From positions 124,001-188,000 of the forward strand of contig CAVZWU010000012.1 in NCBI GenBank assembly GCA_963779095.1: DNA of 64,000 nt, given 5' to 3'. The position numbers and the translations under genes are program-made. Under the pieces are notes generated by a model, which did no database searches, had not been told where the DNA came from, and was given only the letters and a program-made list of their open reading frames with translations. Shown here in pieces: positions 1 to 7,647 of the stretch. Position 1 is the stretch's first letter. Each line of letters starts with the position of its first letter. Source of the stretch: Roseiarcus sp963779095 (lineage in GTDB: Bacteria; Pseudomonadota; Alphaproteobacteria; Rhizobiales; Beijerinckiaceae).

Positions 1-907
1 ACGAAAGGCATTTCGAGCCGCTCGAGCGAATCGCGCGTTTCATCGATTCTCAAGGCGCCCGCGCCGGCATTCAACTCGCGCATGCGGGACGAAAGGGCAG
101 CACGTATCGGCCCGGCGCAGGACAGGGCGCGGTTCCCGAGACGGCCGGCGGGTGGCGCCCCTCGCCCCGAGCGCGATCGCGTTCAGCGACAGCTACGCCA
201 AGCCGGACGAACTGACTTTGGACGAGATCAAGGCGTTGCAAAGCGCATTCGCGGTCGCGGCTGAACGCGCGGCCGCCGCCGGCTTCGCGGTGATCGAGAT
301 TCACGGCGCCCATGGCTATTTGATTCACGAGTTTCTGTCGCCGTTGAGCAATCGCCGCACTGACGCCTACGGCGGCTCGTTCGACAACCGGACGCGATTC
401 CTTCGCGAATGCGTCGCTGCGGTGCGACGCGTTTTGCCCGAGCGCTGTCCGCTCTTCGTGCGAATCTCGGCGACGGACTGGGTCGAGGGCGGATGGGACA
501 TCGATCAATCGGTCGAGCTCGCGCGCCTCCTGCTCGCTCTCGGGGTCGATGTGATCGACTGCTCCTCGGGCGGCAACGTAGAGAAGGCGGACATTCCTGT
601 CGGACCCGGATATCAGACGCCGTTCGCCGAGCGGATTCGGCGTGAGGCGAATATCGCCACCGCCGCGGTCGGCATGATTACCGCGCCGGTTCAGGCCGAC
701 CAGATCATCCGCAACGATCAGGCGGATATCGTGCTCATCGCGCGGGAGATGCTGCGCGACCCCTACTGGCCGCTGCACGCGGCGCAAGAACTCGGGCAGA
801 TCGCGCCGTGGCCAAGGCAATATCTGCGCGCGGCGCCGAGCGGGACGCCCGAACGCGTGGCCGCGTCCGTTCCGGCTGATCGGGTCAGGCAGGCTGCGGA
901 GTCGTGA
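1..907 (+). CDS. NADH:flavin oxidoreductase, old yellow enzyme family (5' end off window, apparent frameshift)
   Basis: Flavin-dependent ene-reductase of the YqjM/OYE type, a TIM barrel that binds FMN and reduces activated alkenes with NAD(P)H. The first ~50 codons in frame 3 (from base 3) read ERHFEPL...GIQLAHAGRKGST, with the family's flavin-site motif. The rest is in the frame starting with the GTG at 152 and contains IEIHGAHGYLIHEFLSP, the substrate-binding HxxH-like signature, then RTDAYGGS. The two halves join at GGW(R)PLAPSAI if one C is added to the C run at about 157-161, so I read one gene with a one-base deletion. A start at the GTG at 152 alone would lack the first part of the barrel. 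The true start lies upstream of the window. Confidence 0.8.
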   Translation, partial: RKAFRAARANRAFHRFSRRPRRHSTRACGTKGQHVSARRRTGRGSRDGRRVAPLAPSAIAFSDSYAKPDELTLDEIKALQSAFAVAAERAAAAGFAVIEIHGAHGYLIHEFLSPLSNRRTDAYGGSFDNRTRFLRECVAAVRRVLPERCPLFVRISATDWVEGGWDIDQSVELARLLLALGVDVIDCSSGGNVEKADIPVGPGYQTPFAERIRREANIATAAVGMITAPVQADQIIRNDQADIVLIAREMLRDPYWPLHAAQELGQIAPWPRQYLRAAPSGTPERVAASVPADRVRQAAES

Positions 908-996
908 AAAAACGGGCGCGGATCCGCTTGGCGGAGCGCTCCTCCTCGCGATAGGCTAATAGGAGCCCAATTGAGGGCGCGGTTTGGGGAAGTGAC

Positions 997-1791
997 ATGC
1001 GTAACTCGATCGTTTCCTGGGCGGTCGCCGCGGGGATCGCCCTTGGGGTCCCTGTCGTCGCGTCATCTGCGGCGAACGCCGAAAGCGTGATGAGATTATG
1101 CGCGACCCAATGGAAAGAAGCTCAAGGAGCTGGAACGACCGGCGGCCAGACGTGGCCCCAGTTTCTGGCGCAATGCCGTGCAGGCCAGAAGGGCGCCGCG
1201 GCGGCGCCAGCGTCGGCCCCGGCGCCCGCCCAGTCTGGCTCTCTCATTCCATGGTGGCAGCCCTCGGCGCCGGCTTCCGCGCCGGCGTCGAACTTCGGCG
1301 GCGCGACCGCGGGTCAGAGCGTCATGCGACTATGCGCGAGCCAATGGAAAGACGCCAAGGCGGCGGGGACGACCGGCGGCCAAACTTGGCCGCAGTTTCT
1401 GGCGCAATGCCGTGCGAGCCGTTCAGCCGCGGCCTCGCCCTCGGGCGGTTTCGCTCCGGCGCCGGCGCCGGCCCCTGCCCCAGCGCCCGCCTCTCAGTCG
1501 GGCTCGCTGTTTCCCTGGTGGCAGCCATCGGCCCACGCGCCGGCGTCGAACGTCAGCGCTCCTTCAGCCCTGCGAGCGGGCGAGTACGCGACTGAGGTTC
1601 AAGCGCATGCGACCTGCCCGTCAGACCAGGTCGTGTGGGTCAACACGCCGACGGGGATCTACCACTATTCGGGAACCCACTATTACGGGCACACGCGCAG
1701 GGGCGCCTACATGTGCGAAGCCAATGCGCGGGCGAGCGGATTTCGCGCCGCGCGGAATCGCGAACGTGAGGCGCAGACGCCTCCGGGCTGA
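997..1791 (+). CDS. Secreted low-complexity protein with duplicated CAxQWK motif
   Basis: 264 aa with a Sec signal peptide (residues 1-28, ending SSAANA). Two near-identical ~33-residue units, with cores SVMRLCAxQWK and GGQTWPQFLAQCRA, follow at about residues 30-62 and 107-140. They are separated by Ala/Pro-rich linkers that each contain PWWQPSA. Each unit has two cysteines, suggesting a disulfide. The C-terminal ~65 residues hold VWVNTPTGIYHYSG and HYYGHTRRGAYMCE, a domain I recognise from small rhizobial exported proteins but cannot assign a function. The ATG is preceded by GGGGAAG. Probably periplasmic or cell-surface. Confidence 0.75.
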   Translation: MRNSIVSWAVAAGIALGVPVVASSAANAESVMRLCATQWKEAQGAGTTGGQTWPQFLAQCRAGQKGAAAAPASAPAPAQSGSLIPWWQPSAPASAPASNFGGATAGQSVMRLCASQWKDAKAAGTTGGQTWPQFLAQCRASRSAAASPSGGFAPAPAPAPAPAPASQSGSLFPWWQPSAHAPASNVSAPSALRAGEYATEVQAHATCPSDQVVWVNTPTGIYHYSGTHYYGHTRRGAYMCEANARASGFRAARNREREAQTPPG

Positions 1792-2143
1792 GAGCGCGGC
1801 CCACGGGCGTCGCCGAGAGCTGACTGAACAGCGCGTTTCCGGGCATCGGTTGTTTCCGCTGACGGCCTTGACGACCAGTTTCGACGCGCGCGCGGCCGCG
1901 CTTTTCACTGATGAGATTTGTCCGGCGGAGCGCACGCGCCGCGTAGCGATTGAGCGTCAAAATTATCAGCGACGATGTGTGACGCGCCTCACGGTGCGTC
2001 ACGCTGAATTCATGCCCAATTCATTGTCCCCGCGATAAAAACGCCAAGAAAGTTGGCCCTTATTAACATGATTGCCGCACGCTGCGTTTGTCAACTCGCT
2101 CCCGCGCGCGAACCGGCACGGCATATGACGAACGGAACTTGAG
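1792..2143. other. Intergenic region, no gene seen
   Basis: 352 bases without a convincing coding frame on either strand. It contains a perfect 7-bp inverted repeat, gtgacgc at 1979-1985 and gcgtcac at 1996-2002 (10-base loop). No T tract follows it, so I do not call it a terminator. The AT-richer stretch around 2033-2070 could hold the promoter of the downstream PIN-like gene. Confidence 0.4.
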
Positions 2144-2779
2144 ATGCAGCCCTTCCACCAAACGGATGCGCGCTCGGTTCAATCCGACCGCGACCATCAT
2201 TTCCTTCATACCAATGTCTTTCTGCGCCATGCGAGCGGCGCCTCGGGCGAGGCTGAAGAGCACATTGAAAGGATATTGACCCAGGCTGCCGTTGCGAAAC
2301 GTCGCGTCTGGGTTAGCAGCCTCCTGTTCGCCGAGCTCAAGCCGTCAATGTTTGTTCCCGGGCGCTTCGACACTCTGGAGGGGTTGATGCGATACATCCG
2401 CTCGCTTGCGACGCTGGTGACCCCGGACCCGAACACGATGCTCCGCGTGGCGCGCCTGCGCGACGCCAAATGGCAAAAGCCGGCTGACATGCGCGGAGCG
2501 GAGGAAAAGCCGCGCATGATGTCGCTCAGCGACGCCATACAGGTCGCCTCCGCTCTATGGGTGAAAGAAGCCGCGGGCGTAACCGATCTCAAATTCCTGA
2601 TGTTCGATGACTGGAGCGCCAGCGAGGCGAAGAACGGCGCGCGTCTGTCGCTGCTGCGCCTTCAGGACTATGCCCAGGACGCGCGGGCGAATTCAGATGT
2701 GATGGCGGCGGTGCGGTTGACGCGCATCCAGCCCTCTCGCCAGCCGCGGTCGATTCCAGAAACAGCGCCAGCGGAATGA
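2144..2779 (+). CDS. PIN-domain-like protein, first acidic residue apparently missing
   Basis: 211 aa. The layout resembles VapC-type PIN ribonucleases: an N-terminal TNVFLRH strand, VWVSSLLFAELKP (central Glu), MSLSDAIQVASALW (third acidic position) and a late FDDW. PIN nucleases normally start with a [LI]DTNV motif; here it reads LHTNVFL, so the first metal-binding Asp is His. No antitoxin-like partner lies next to it. It may be an inactive PIN, or the family resemblance may be distant. The extra C-terminal ~40 residues are low complexity. The ATG at 2144 is the first in frame; a weak GGAAC lies upstream. Confidence 0.6.
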   Translation: MQPFHQTDARSVQSDRDHHFLHTNVFLRHASGASGEAEEHIERILTQAAVAKRRVWVSSLLFAELKPSMFVPGRFDTLEGLMRYIRSLATLVTPDPNTMLRVARLRDAKWQKPADMRGAEEKPRMMSLSDAIQVASALWVKEAAGVTDLKFLMFDDWSASEAKNGARLSLLRLQDYAQDARANSDVMAAVRLTRIQPSRQPRSIPETAPAE

Positions 2780-2831
2780 CAGCCCTCCGCCGTCTGCGCG
2801 GCTAGCGCAGATTGCTTTTGGGTCGAACCAC

Positions 2832-2953
2832 GATCGTCATCGCGAGAAGGCCGGGGGCCGGCCGACGCGGCGATCCAGGAGTCATTCGGTGCCCTATGGC
2901 CCATAGCCCATCGAGCGACGGGGGTCTGTCGACGCCCTGTGGCGATGACGATT
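2832..2953. repeat. Interspersed palindromic repeat (CHCEERSDEA-type family)
   Basis: About 120 bases bounded by inverted ends, gatcgtcatcgcgag at 2832-2846 and ggcgatgacgattc at 2941-2954. It has the look of the short genomic repeats that translate as 'VIARxxAGxRGDP' style peptides in many Hyphomicrobiales. It lies between the PIN-like gene and the IS66 array in a 428-base stretch (2780-3207) with no supportable gene. Confidence 0.5.
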
Positions 2954-3207
2954 CATTCGGGGGCAGCGCGCTCTCGTCAAACCGCTCTCAGGAGGGACCC
3001 GAGCGCCTGCCGGGGGCGGCGTCTGTCGGGAGTGACCTTGCCGGGGCCTTTGTCTTGACAAAAACAGAAGGCAAGCGCAATATGTTCCTGTTATCGGAAT
3101 CGCCTCGCTCTTGGTTCCAAGCCGGGCGAGGAGAGGCCGCGGCTGTTTGACAAGCTTGCTCCATCACAACCGGCGCGCGAGTAAGAGGCCGAGGGGAACT
3201 TTTTTTA

Positions 3208-4778
3208 GTAACTCCCAAGCCGTCTGTTTTCAGGCTGCGATTGCGAGGAGGAGTTGGGAGGGGTTTGCAGTGAGGGCTTTGAGAATGTTGAGGCCGTGCT
3301 TTCGTGCGGTGGAGACGATGGACCTCATGCGGACGAAGACGTGAGCGCCTTCGAAGGTGCGGAAGCCGCCCGAGATTTTCATTTTGACCTTGGCCATGCG
3401 CAGGTCCTGTTCGGCCAGGTTATTGGTGAACGGGACGTCGAAGTCGACGAGGAAGCGCAGGGTCTCGTCCTTGAAGGTCTTGAAGCGGATGAGGAGATTA
3501 TGGCCTGGGCGCTGCTTCTTTCGTTTTTTCGAGCCGGGCGAAGGATCGAAGGCCGGCAGGGCGCGATGGAAGGCGAGCCCTTCCCGAACGGCCTGCCAGT
3601 AGCGGTCGACGAAGCCTTGCACGCGTTCGGGTTCGAGCGCCCGGGCGCCGGCCTCTTTGGCTTGGCGCACGGCCTTTGCGGCGTCGAGGAGGACGTCGCG
3701 CATGGCTTGCGCCCACGGCTCCTTGTCGATCTCGATGAGCGCCTTGAGTTCGCGCAGGTGATGGGCGTTGCAGAAGGCGTGAGCGACGTCCGCGAGGGCG
3801 TTGTAGGGGCGGAAATGGTCATGCACGACGACGCCGCCCTTCAACCCTGCGGGAACATCGCCGCGCGCCGCTCCGACCCGGTAGAAGGTATGGCTCCGGC
3901 TCGACGTCGTATGCAGCCATTGCAGGGAGCCTGCGATGCGAAAGCCGGTTTCGTCGAGATGCCTGACCTTGGCCCCGCCGACGCGCGTCCCGATCGCCTG
4001 ATAGACGCCCTCCAGAGCCTGAGCCTTCTTGCCCATCCACGCGATCACGCTCGCCGGGCAGACGAGCGGCGCGCCGAACAGGTCCTGAAGCGCCTGCGCC
4101 GTCCGGTCCTCGGGCACAAGCTGCTGCACGTTGAGATAGACCGCCGCCGCCTTGATGCGCTCGCCATATTGGGTCGGCGAGATCACGCCGTCGGGGAACG
4201 CAGCCCGCGTCACGCCGCGGCATCGGGCGCAGGCATAGATGGCGCCCTGGTGCTCCGTGACCTCGATCAGCCGCTCGGGCAGGTCGAACACCTGACGCGT
4301 CTCCACCCCGGTCTGCATCGAAGCCGCGAGCGCCGCCCGGCAGCGCCGGCACGCCGCAGCCTCGTGTCGGACGACCCAGTCGGGCGTCGCCGTCCGCCGC
4401 AGCGTGTCGCCCTTGTGGCCCCGCTGTCCCCCGCTCGCCTTGCCCGAACGGCCGCGAAGGCTGCCGGGAAGGCGCGACTTCTTCCTCAGCCCGTCGCTCG
4501 AAGGCGGCTTGGAGCTCGTCGTGCTGTCCAGATCCAGCCGGCGCCGAAGCTCGGCGTTCTCGGCTCGAAGGCCCTCGTTCTCCCGCCGCAAATCGGCGAC
4601 CTCCGAGCGAAGCGCGGAAATCTCGCTCCGGAGCGCTTCGATCAGCGCCTGAACTTCGGCAGGGAGAATCATCCCACCTTGACTCACGGTTCGCCCCCGC
4701 CCGTCTCGAAAATCTCGCAAAACCTCAACGATCTCACACACCGTGTGACAATTCGGACTCACCCGGCTTGGGAGTTAC
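3208..4778 (-). mobile_element. IS66-family element, copy 1 (single-ORF type)
   Basis: 1571 bp with perfect 15-bp terminal inverted repeats: gtaactcccaagccg at 3208-3222 and its complement at 4764-4778. It encodes only the large transposase TnpC. The tnpA and tnpB genes of classical IS66 are absent, as in the ISBst12-like subgroup. It is flanked on both sides by TTTTTTTA (3200-3207 and 4779-4786), which fits the 8-bp target duplication of the family. Confidence 0.9.
3230..4672 (-). CDS. tnpC: IS66 family transposase (TnpC), copy 1
   Basis: 480 aa from the MILPAEVQALIEAL start; the open frame extends 30 codons further upstream but without family similarity. Order of domains: an N-terminal coiled coil (residues ~10-45, heptad-rich ALRSEIS...LRRENEGL), a basic linker, a zinc-finger-like CRRCRAA...CARCRG segment, then the DDE catalytic core with HLDETGFR and VVVHDHFRPY, and a C-terminal VPFTNNLAEQDLRMAKVKMKISGG motif carrying the final Glu. 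Length matches single-ORF IS66 elements. The protein is identical to copy 2 over this span. Confidence 0.93.
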   Translation of the reverse strand: MILPAEVQALIEALRSEISALRSEVADLRRENEGLRAENAELRRRLDLDSTTSSKPPSSDGLRKKSRLPGSLRGRSGKASGGQRGHKGDTLRRTATPDWVVRHEAAACRRCRAALAASMQTGVETRQVFDLPERLIEVTEHQGAIYACARCRGVTRAAFPDGVISPTQYGERIKAAAVYLNVQQLVPEDRTAQALQDLFGAPLVCPASVIAWMGKKAQALEGVYQAIGTRVGGAKVRHLDETGFRIAGSLQWLHTTSSRSHTFYRVGAARGDVPAGLKGGVVVHDHFRPYNALADVAHAFCNAHHLRELKALIEIDKEPWAQAMRDVLLDAAKAVRQAKEAGARALEPERVQGFVDRYWQAVREGLAFHRALPAFDPSPGSKKRKKQRPGHNLLIRFKTFKDETLRFLVDFDVPFTNNLAEQDLRMAKVKMKISGGFRTFEGAHVFVRMRSIVSTARKHGLNILKALTANPSQLLLAIAA

Positions 4779-4787
4779 TTTTTTTAC

Positions 4788-6359
4788 GTAACTCCCAAGC
4801 CGTCTGTTTTCAGGCTGCGATTGCGAGGAGGAGTTGGGAGGGGTTTGCAGTGAGGGCTTTGAGAATGTTGAGGCCGTGCTTTCGTGCGGTGGAGACGATG
4901 GACCTCATGCGGACGAAGACGTGAGCGCCTTCGAAGGTGCGGAAGCCGCCCGAGATTTTCATTTTGACCTTGGCCATGCGCAGGTCCTGTTCGGCCAGGT
5001 TATTGGTGAACGGGACGTCGAAGTCGACGAGGAAGCGCAGGGTCTCGTCCTTGAAGGTCTTGAAGCGGATGAGGAGATTATGGCCTGGGCGCTGCTTCTT
5101 TCGTTTTTTCGAGCCGGGCGAAGGATCGAAGGCCGGCAGGGCGCGATGGAAGGCGAGCCCTTCCCGAACGGCCTGCCAGTAGCGGTCGACGAAGCCTTGC
5201 ACGCGTTCGGGTTCGAGCGCCCGGGCGCCGGCCTCTTTGGCTTGGCGCACGGCCTTTGCGGCGTCGAGGAGGACGTCGCGCATGGCTTGCGCCCACGGCT
5301 CCTTGTCGATCTCGATGAGCGCCTTGAGTTCGCGCAGGTGATGGGCGTTGCAGAAGGCGTGAGCGACGTCCGCGAGGGCGTTGTAGGGGCGGAAATGGTC
5401 ATGCACGACGACGCCGCCCTTCAACCCTGCGGGAACATCGCCGCGCGCCGCTCCGACCCGGTAGAAGGTATGGCTCCGGCTCGACGTCGTATGCAGCCAT
5501 TGCAGGGAGCCTGCGATGCGAAAGCCGGTTTCGTCGAGATGCCTGACCTTGGCCCCGCCGACGCGCGTCCCGATCGCCTGATAGACGCCCTCCAGAGCCT
5601 GAGCCTTCTTGCCCATCCACGCGATCACGCTCGCCGGGCAGACGAGCGGCGCGCCGAACAGGTCCTGAAGCGCCTGCGCCGTCCGGTCCTCGGGCACAAG
5701 CTGCTGCACGTTGAGATAGACCGCCGCCGCCTTGATGCGCTCGCCATATTGGGTCGGCGAGATCACGCCGTCGGGGAACGCAGCCCGCGTCACGCCGCGG
5801 CATCGGGCGCAGGCATAGATGGCGCCCTGGTGCTCCGTGACCTCGATCAGCCGCTCGGGCAGGTCGAACACCTGACGCGTCTCCACCCCGGTCTGCATCG
5901 AAGCCGCGAGCGCCGCCCGGCAGCGCCGGCACGCCGCAGCCTCGTGTCGGACGACCCAGTCGGGCGTCGCCGTCCGCCGCAGCGTGTCGCCCTTGTGGCC
6001 CCGCTGTCCCCCGCTCGCCTTGCCCGAACGGCCGCGAAGGCTGCCGGGAAGGCGCGACTTCTTCCTCAGCCCGTCGCTCGAAGGCGGCTTGGAGCTCGTC
6101 GTGCTGTCCAGATCCAGCCGGCGCCGAAGCTCGGCGTTCTCGGCTCGAAGGCCCTCGTTCTCCCGCCGCAAATCGGCGACCTCCGAGCGAAGCGCGGAAA
6201 TCTCGCTCCGGAGCGCTTCGATCAGCGCCTGAACTTCGGCAGGGAGAATCATCCCCACCTTAACTCACGGTTCGCCCCCGCCCGTCTCGAAAATCTCGCA
6301 AAACCTCAACGATCTCACACACCGTGTGACAATTCGGACTCACCCGGCTTGGGAGTTAC
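4788..6359 (-). mobile_element. IS66-family element, copy 2
   Basis: 1572 bp, same orientation as copy 1 and separated from it by nine bases (TTTTTTTAC). It has the same 15-bp inverted ends at 4788-4802 and 6345-6359. The differences seen are an extra C and a G-to-A change just upstream of the transposase start (about 6252-6262). The right flank at 6360-6367 is again TTTTTTTA, so the same 8-bp word occurs three times around the pair. Confidence 0.9.
4810..6252 (-). CDS. tnpC: IS66 family transposase (TnpC), copy 2
   Basis: 480 aa with the same residues as copy 1, including the N-terminal coiled coil, the Cys pairs and the DDE core. I chose the MILPAEVQ start because it is shared by both copies; the open frame begins two codons earlier here. 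The extra C upstream of the start removes the in-frame extension seen in copy 1, which supports the shared ATG as the real start. Confidence 0.93.
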   Translation of the reverse strand: MILPAEVQALIEALRSEISALRSEVADLRRENEGLRAENAELRRRLDLDSTTSSKPPSSDGLRKKSRLPGSLRGRSGKASGGQRGHKGDTLRRTATPDWVVRHEAAACRRCRAALAASMQTGVETRQVFDLPERLIEVTEHQGAIYACARCRGVTRAAFPDGVISPTQYGERIKAAAVYLNVQQLVPEDRTAQALQDLFGAPLVCPASVIAWMGKKAQALEGVYQAIGTRVGGAKVRHLDETGFRIAGSLQWLHTTSSRSHTFYRVGAARGDVPAGLKGGVVVHDHFRPYNALADVAHAFCNAHHLRELKALIEIDKEPWAQAMRDVLLDAAKAVRQAKEAGARALEPERVQGFVDRYWQAVREGLAFHRALPAFDPSPGSKKRKKQRPGHNLLIRFKTFKDETLRFLVDFDVPFTNNLAEQDLRMAKVKMKISGGFRTFEGAHVFVRMRSIVSTARKHGLNILKALTANPSQLLLAIAA

Positions 6360-6412
6360 TTTTTTTATTTGAATCGCGCGCAACCCATTGAAAAGTCCCG
6401 ATTCGAAAAAAT

Positions 6413-6448
6413 AAACGCTAGTAAATTGGAGTCAATTTACGAGCGTTT
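6413..6448. repeat. Long inverted repeat downstream of the thioesterase gene
   Basis: aaacgctagtaaatt (6413-6427) and aatttacgagcgttt (6434-6448) pair at 14 of 15 positions around a 6-base loop. Two further gcgttta/gcgctt words follow to about 6476. There is no T tract, so a simple terminator is unlikely. The 13-mer aaacgctagtaaa recurs at 17512-17524. Confidence 0.5.
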
Positions 6449-6606
6449 AAGCGCGTTTATGAGCGCTTATTTGCGCTGGGCTTTGGCGAGCCTCGCGCGC
6501 TGGTTGTCGAAGCCGGAGATCAGGAGGTCGGCGCGCCCCCCGACCTGCCGCCCGCCGCCGTCAGCCGAAAGGAGGCACAGGGCATGAACGGCGGCGCTTA
6601 AAGCCG

Positions 6607-7092
6607 TCAGTTCCGCTTCAGCGCTACGCCGGCGCCCGCCGCGGACGGGTGCGGCAAGTCGCTCTGGACCTTCGCGAGCGCCTCGAGCGCCGCCTTCGTC
6701 TCGAACCGCCAGGGCGCGGCGCGCGCTTTCCCCTCGCCCTGCGCGACCGAAATCAAGAGCTGCTCGGAGGCTGCGAGGCGCTCGCCCGCTGGAGAGGTCA
6801 TGTCGAGCCACAGGCGCATCCGCTTGTCGTCGTGCTCGAGCAGATGACAGGACACGGAAAACGCGTCCCCCTCCTTCGCTTCCTTGAAATAGTGCAGCAT
6901 TATCTGCAGCGTGTAGATGGACTGGCCGCTCTGCCTGCGGGAGGCGGCGTCGAGACCGATCCGGTCCATGAGCGCGTCGCCCGCCCGGCTGAAGACAAGC
7001 GCGTAGGCCGCGTCATTCATGTGGCCGTTGTAATCCACCCATTCTGCGAGCACGGTTGCGTCCAACACGGGAAGCGCGGACCCGTGGCGCAT
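6607..7092 (-). CDS. Acyl-CoA thioesterase-like protein (hot-dog fold)
   Basis: 161 aa, the usual length of a 4HBT-type thioesterase. The motif VDYNGHMNDAAYALVFS, with the active-site-proximal Asp-Tyr-x-Gly-His-Met-Asn, is typical of the carnitinyl/betainyl-CoA thioesterase group. YTLQIMLHYFKEAKEGD follows, as in the family. I chose the start at 7092 because GGGAGA lies five bases upstream; a start at 7113 is also open. It probably hydrolyses an acyl-CoA in the cytoplasm; the substrate cannot be told from sequence. It stands alone, downstream of a 300-base spacer from the divergent hyf-like operon. Confidence 0.75.
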   Translation of the reverse strand: MRHGSALPVLDATVLAEWVDYNGHMNDAAYALVFSRAGDALMDRIGLDAASRRQSGQSIYTLQIMLHYFKEAKEGDAFSVSCHLLEHDDKRMRLWLDMTSPAGERLAASEQLLISVAQGEGKARAAPWRFETKAALEALAKVQSDLPHPSAAGAGVALKRN

Positions 7093-7360
7093 GGCGTTCT
7101 CCCGAAAAACCATTCACAAACTGGCCGAGACGTCTCTCGGCCTCCGGCCGATATTTTTGCACCAGAGCGAGAAGCTCGACAAGGAAATCGTCGCGCCGCG
7201 CCTCGAGTTCCCGGATCGACCGGCCGGCGGCCTGCTCCTCCGACGGGCGCGCAAGACGACCGCTCGACGGGGTCCGACCCACGCGTTCGATTTCCCGACA
7301 ATTTTCACATGAATTTTTCCGATCAGGCCTTGCTCTACCCTGGTTGAAATGCCAATATTG

Positions 7361-7373
7361 ATGTAAATTACAT
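7361..7373. promoter_or_regulatory. Perfect palindrome upstream of XRE-hyf operon, candidate operator
   Basis: ATGTAAATTACAT is a perfect 13-bp palindrome centred 26 bases before the XRE start codon, in an AT-rich patch inside otherwise GC-rich DNA. Its place is that of an autoregulatory operator for the small HTH protein that opens the operon. That role is inference. Confidence 0.5.
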
Positions 7374-7392
7374 GCATGATGATAGTTGAAGC

Positions 7393-7647
7393 ATGATAAC
7401 TGCGGGTCAGCTTCGCGCCTCACGAGCGCTTCTCGGTATCGATCAGCGCAAGCTCGCCGAGCTGTCCGGGCTGTCGTTGCCGACCATTCAACGCATGGAA
7501 GCAAGCGATGGCGTGATCCGCGGCAACGTCAATTCGCTCATGAAGCTCGTAGCGGCCCTCGACACGGCGGGAATTGAACTGATCTCCGACAACGCTGCGA
7601 GCTCCACCGGGGGGCGCGGCGTGCGGCTAAAGAGGCCCGCGTCGTGA
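7393..7647 (+). CDS. XRE-family helix-turn-helix regulator, first gene of hyf-like operon
   Basis: 84 aa. Nearly all of it is a Cro/C1-type HTH: QLRASRALLGIDQRKLAELSGLSLPTIQRMEASDG at residues 5-39, then a short helix ALDTAGIELI and a basic tail GGRGVRLKRP. There is no effector domain. Its TGA overlaps the GTG of hyfB (7644-7647, GTGA), so translation of the membrane complex is probably coupled to the regulator. Small XRE proteins of this kind usually repress their own promoter, and the palindrome at 7361-7373 is the obvious candidate site. Confidence 0.85.
   Translation: MITAGQLRASRALLGIDQRKLAELSGLSLPTIQRMEASDGVIRGNVNSLMKLVAALDTAGIELISDNAASSTGGRGVRLKRPAS

Noticed and set aside
1979..2002. 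Rho-independent terminator after the secreted repeat protein
   Set aside because: The 7-bp hairpin is not followed by a T tract and lies nearly 190 bases after the stop codon.
2812..3150. 112-codon plus-strand open frame between the PIN-like gene and IS66
   Set aside because: It reads through the palindromic repeat at 2832-2953 and has no protein-like composition or ribosome-binding site.
3254..4924. 556-codon plus-strand open frame across IS66 copy 1 (and its twin at 4834-6372)
   Set aside because: It is the complement of the tnpC codon pattern in GC-rich DNA. No family features are visible, and the two copies simply mirror the two transposases.
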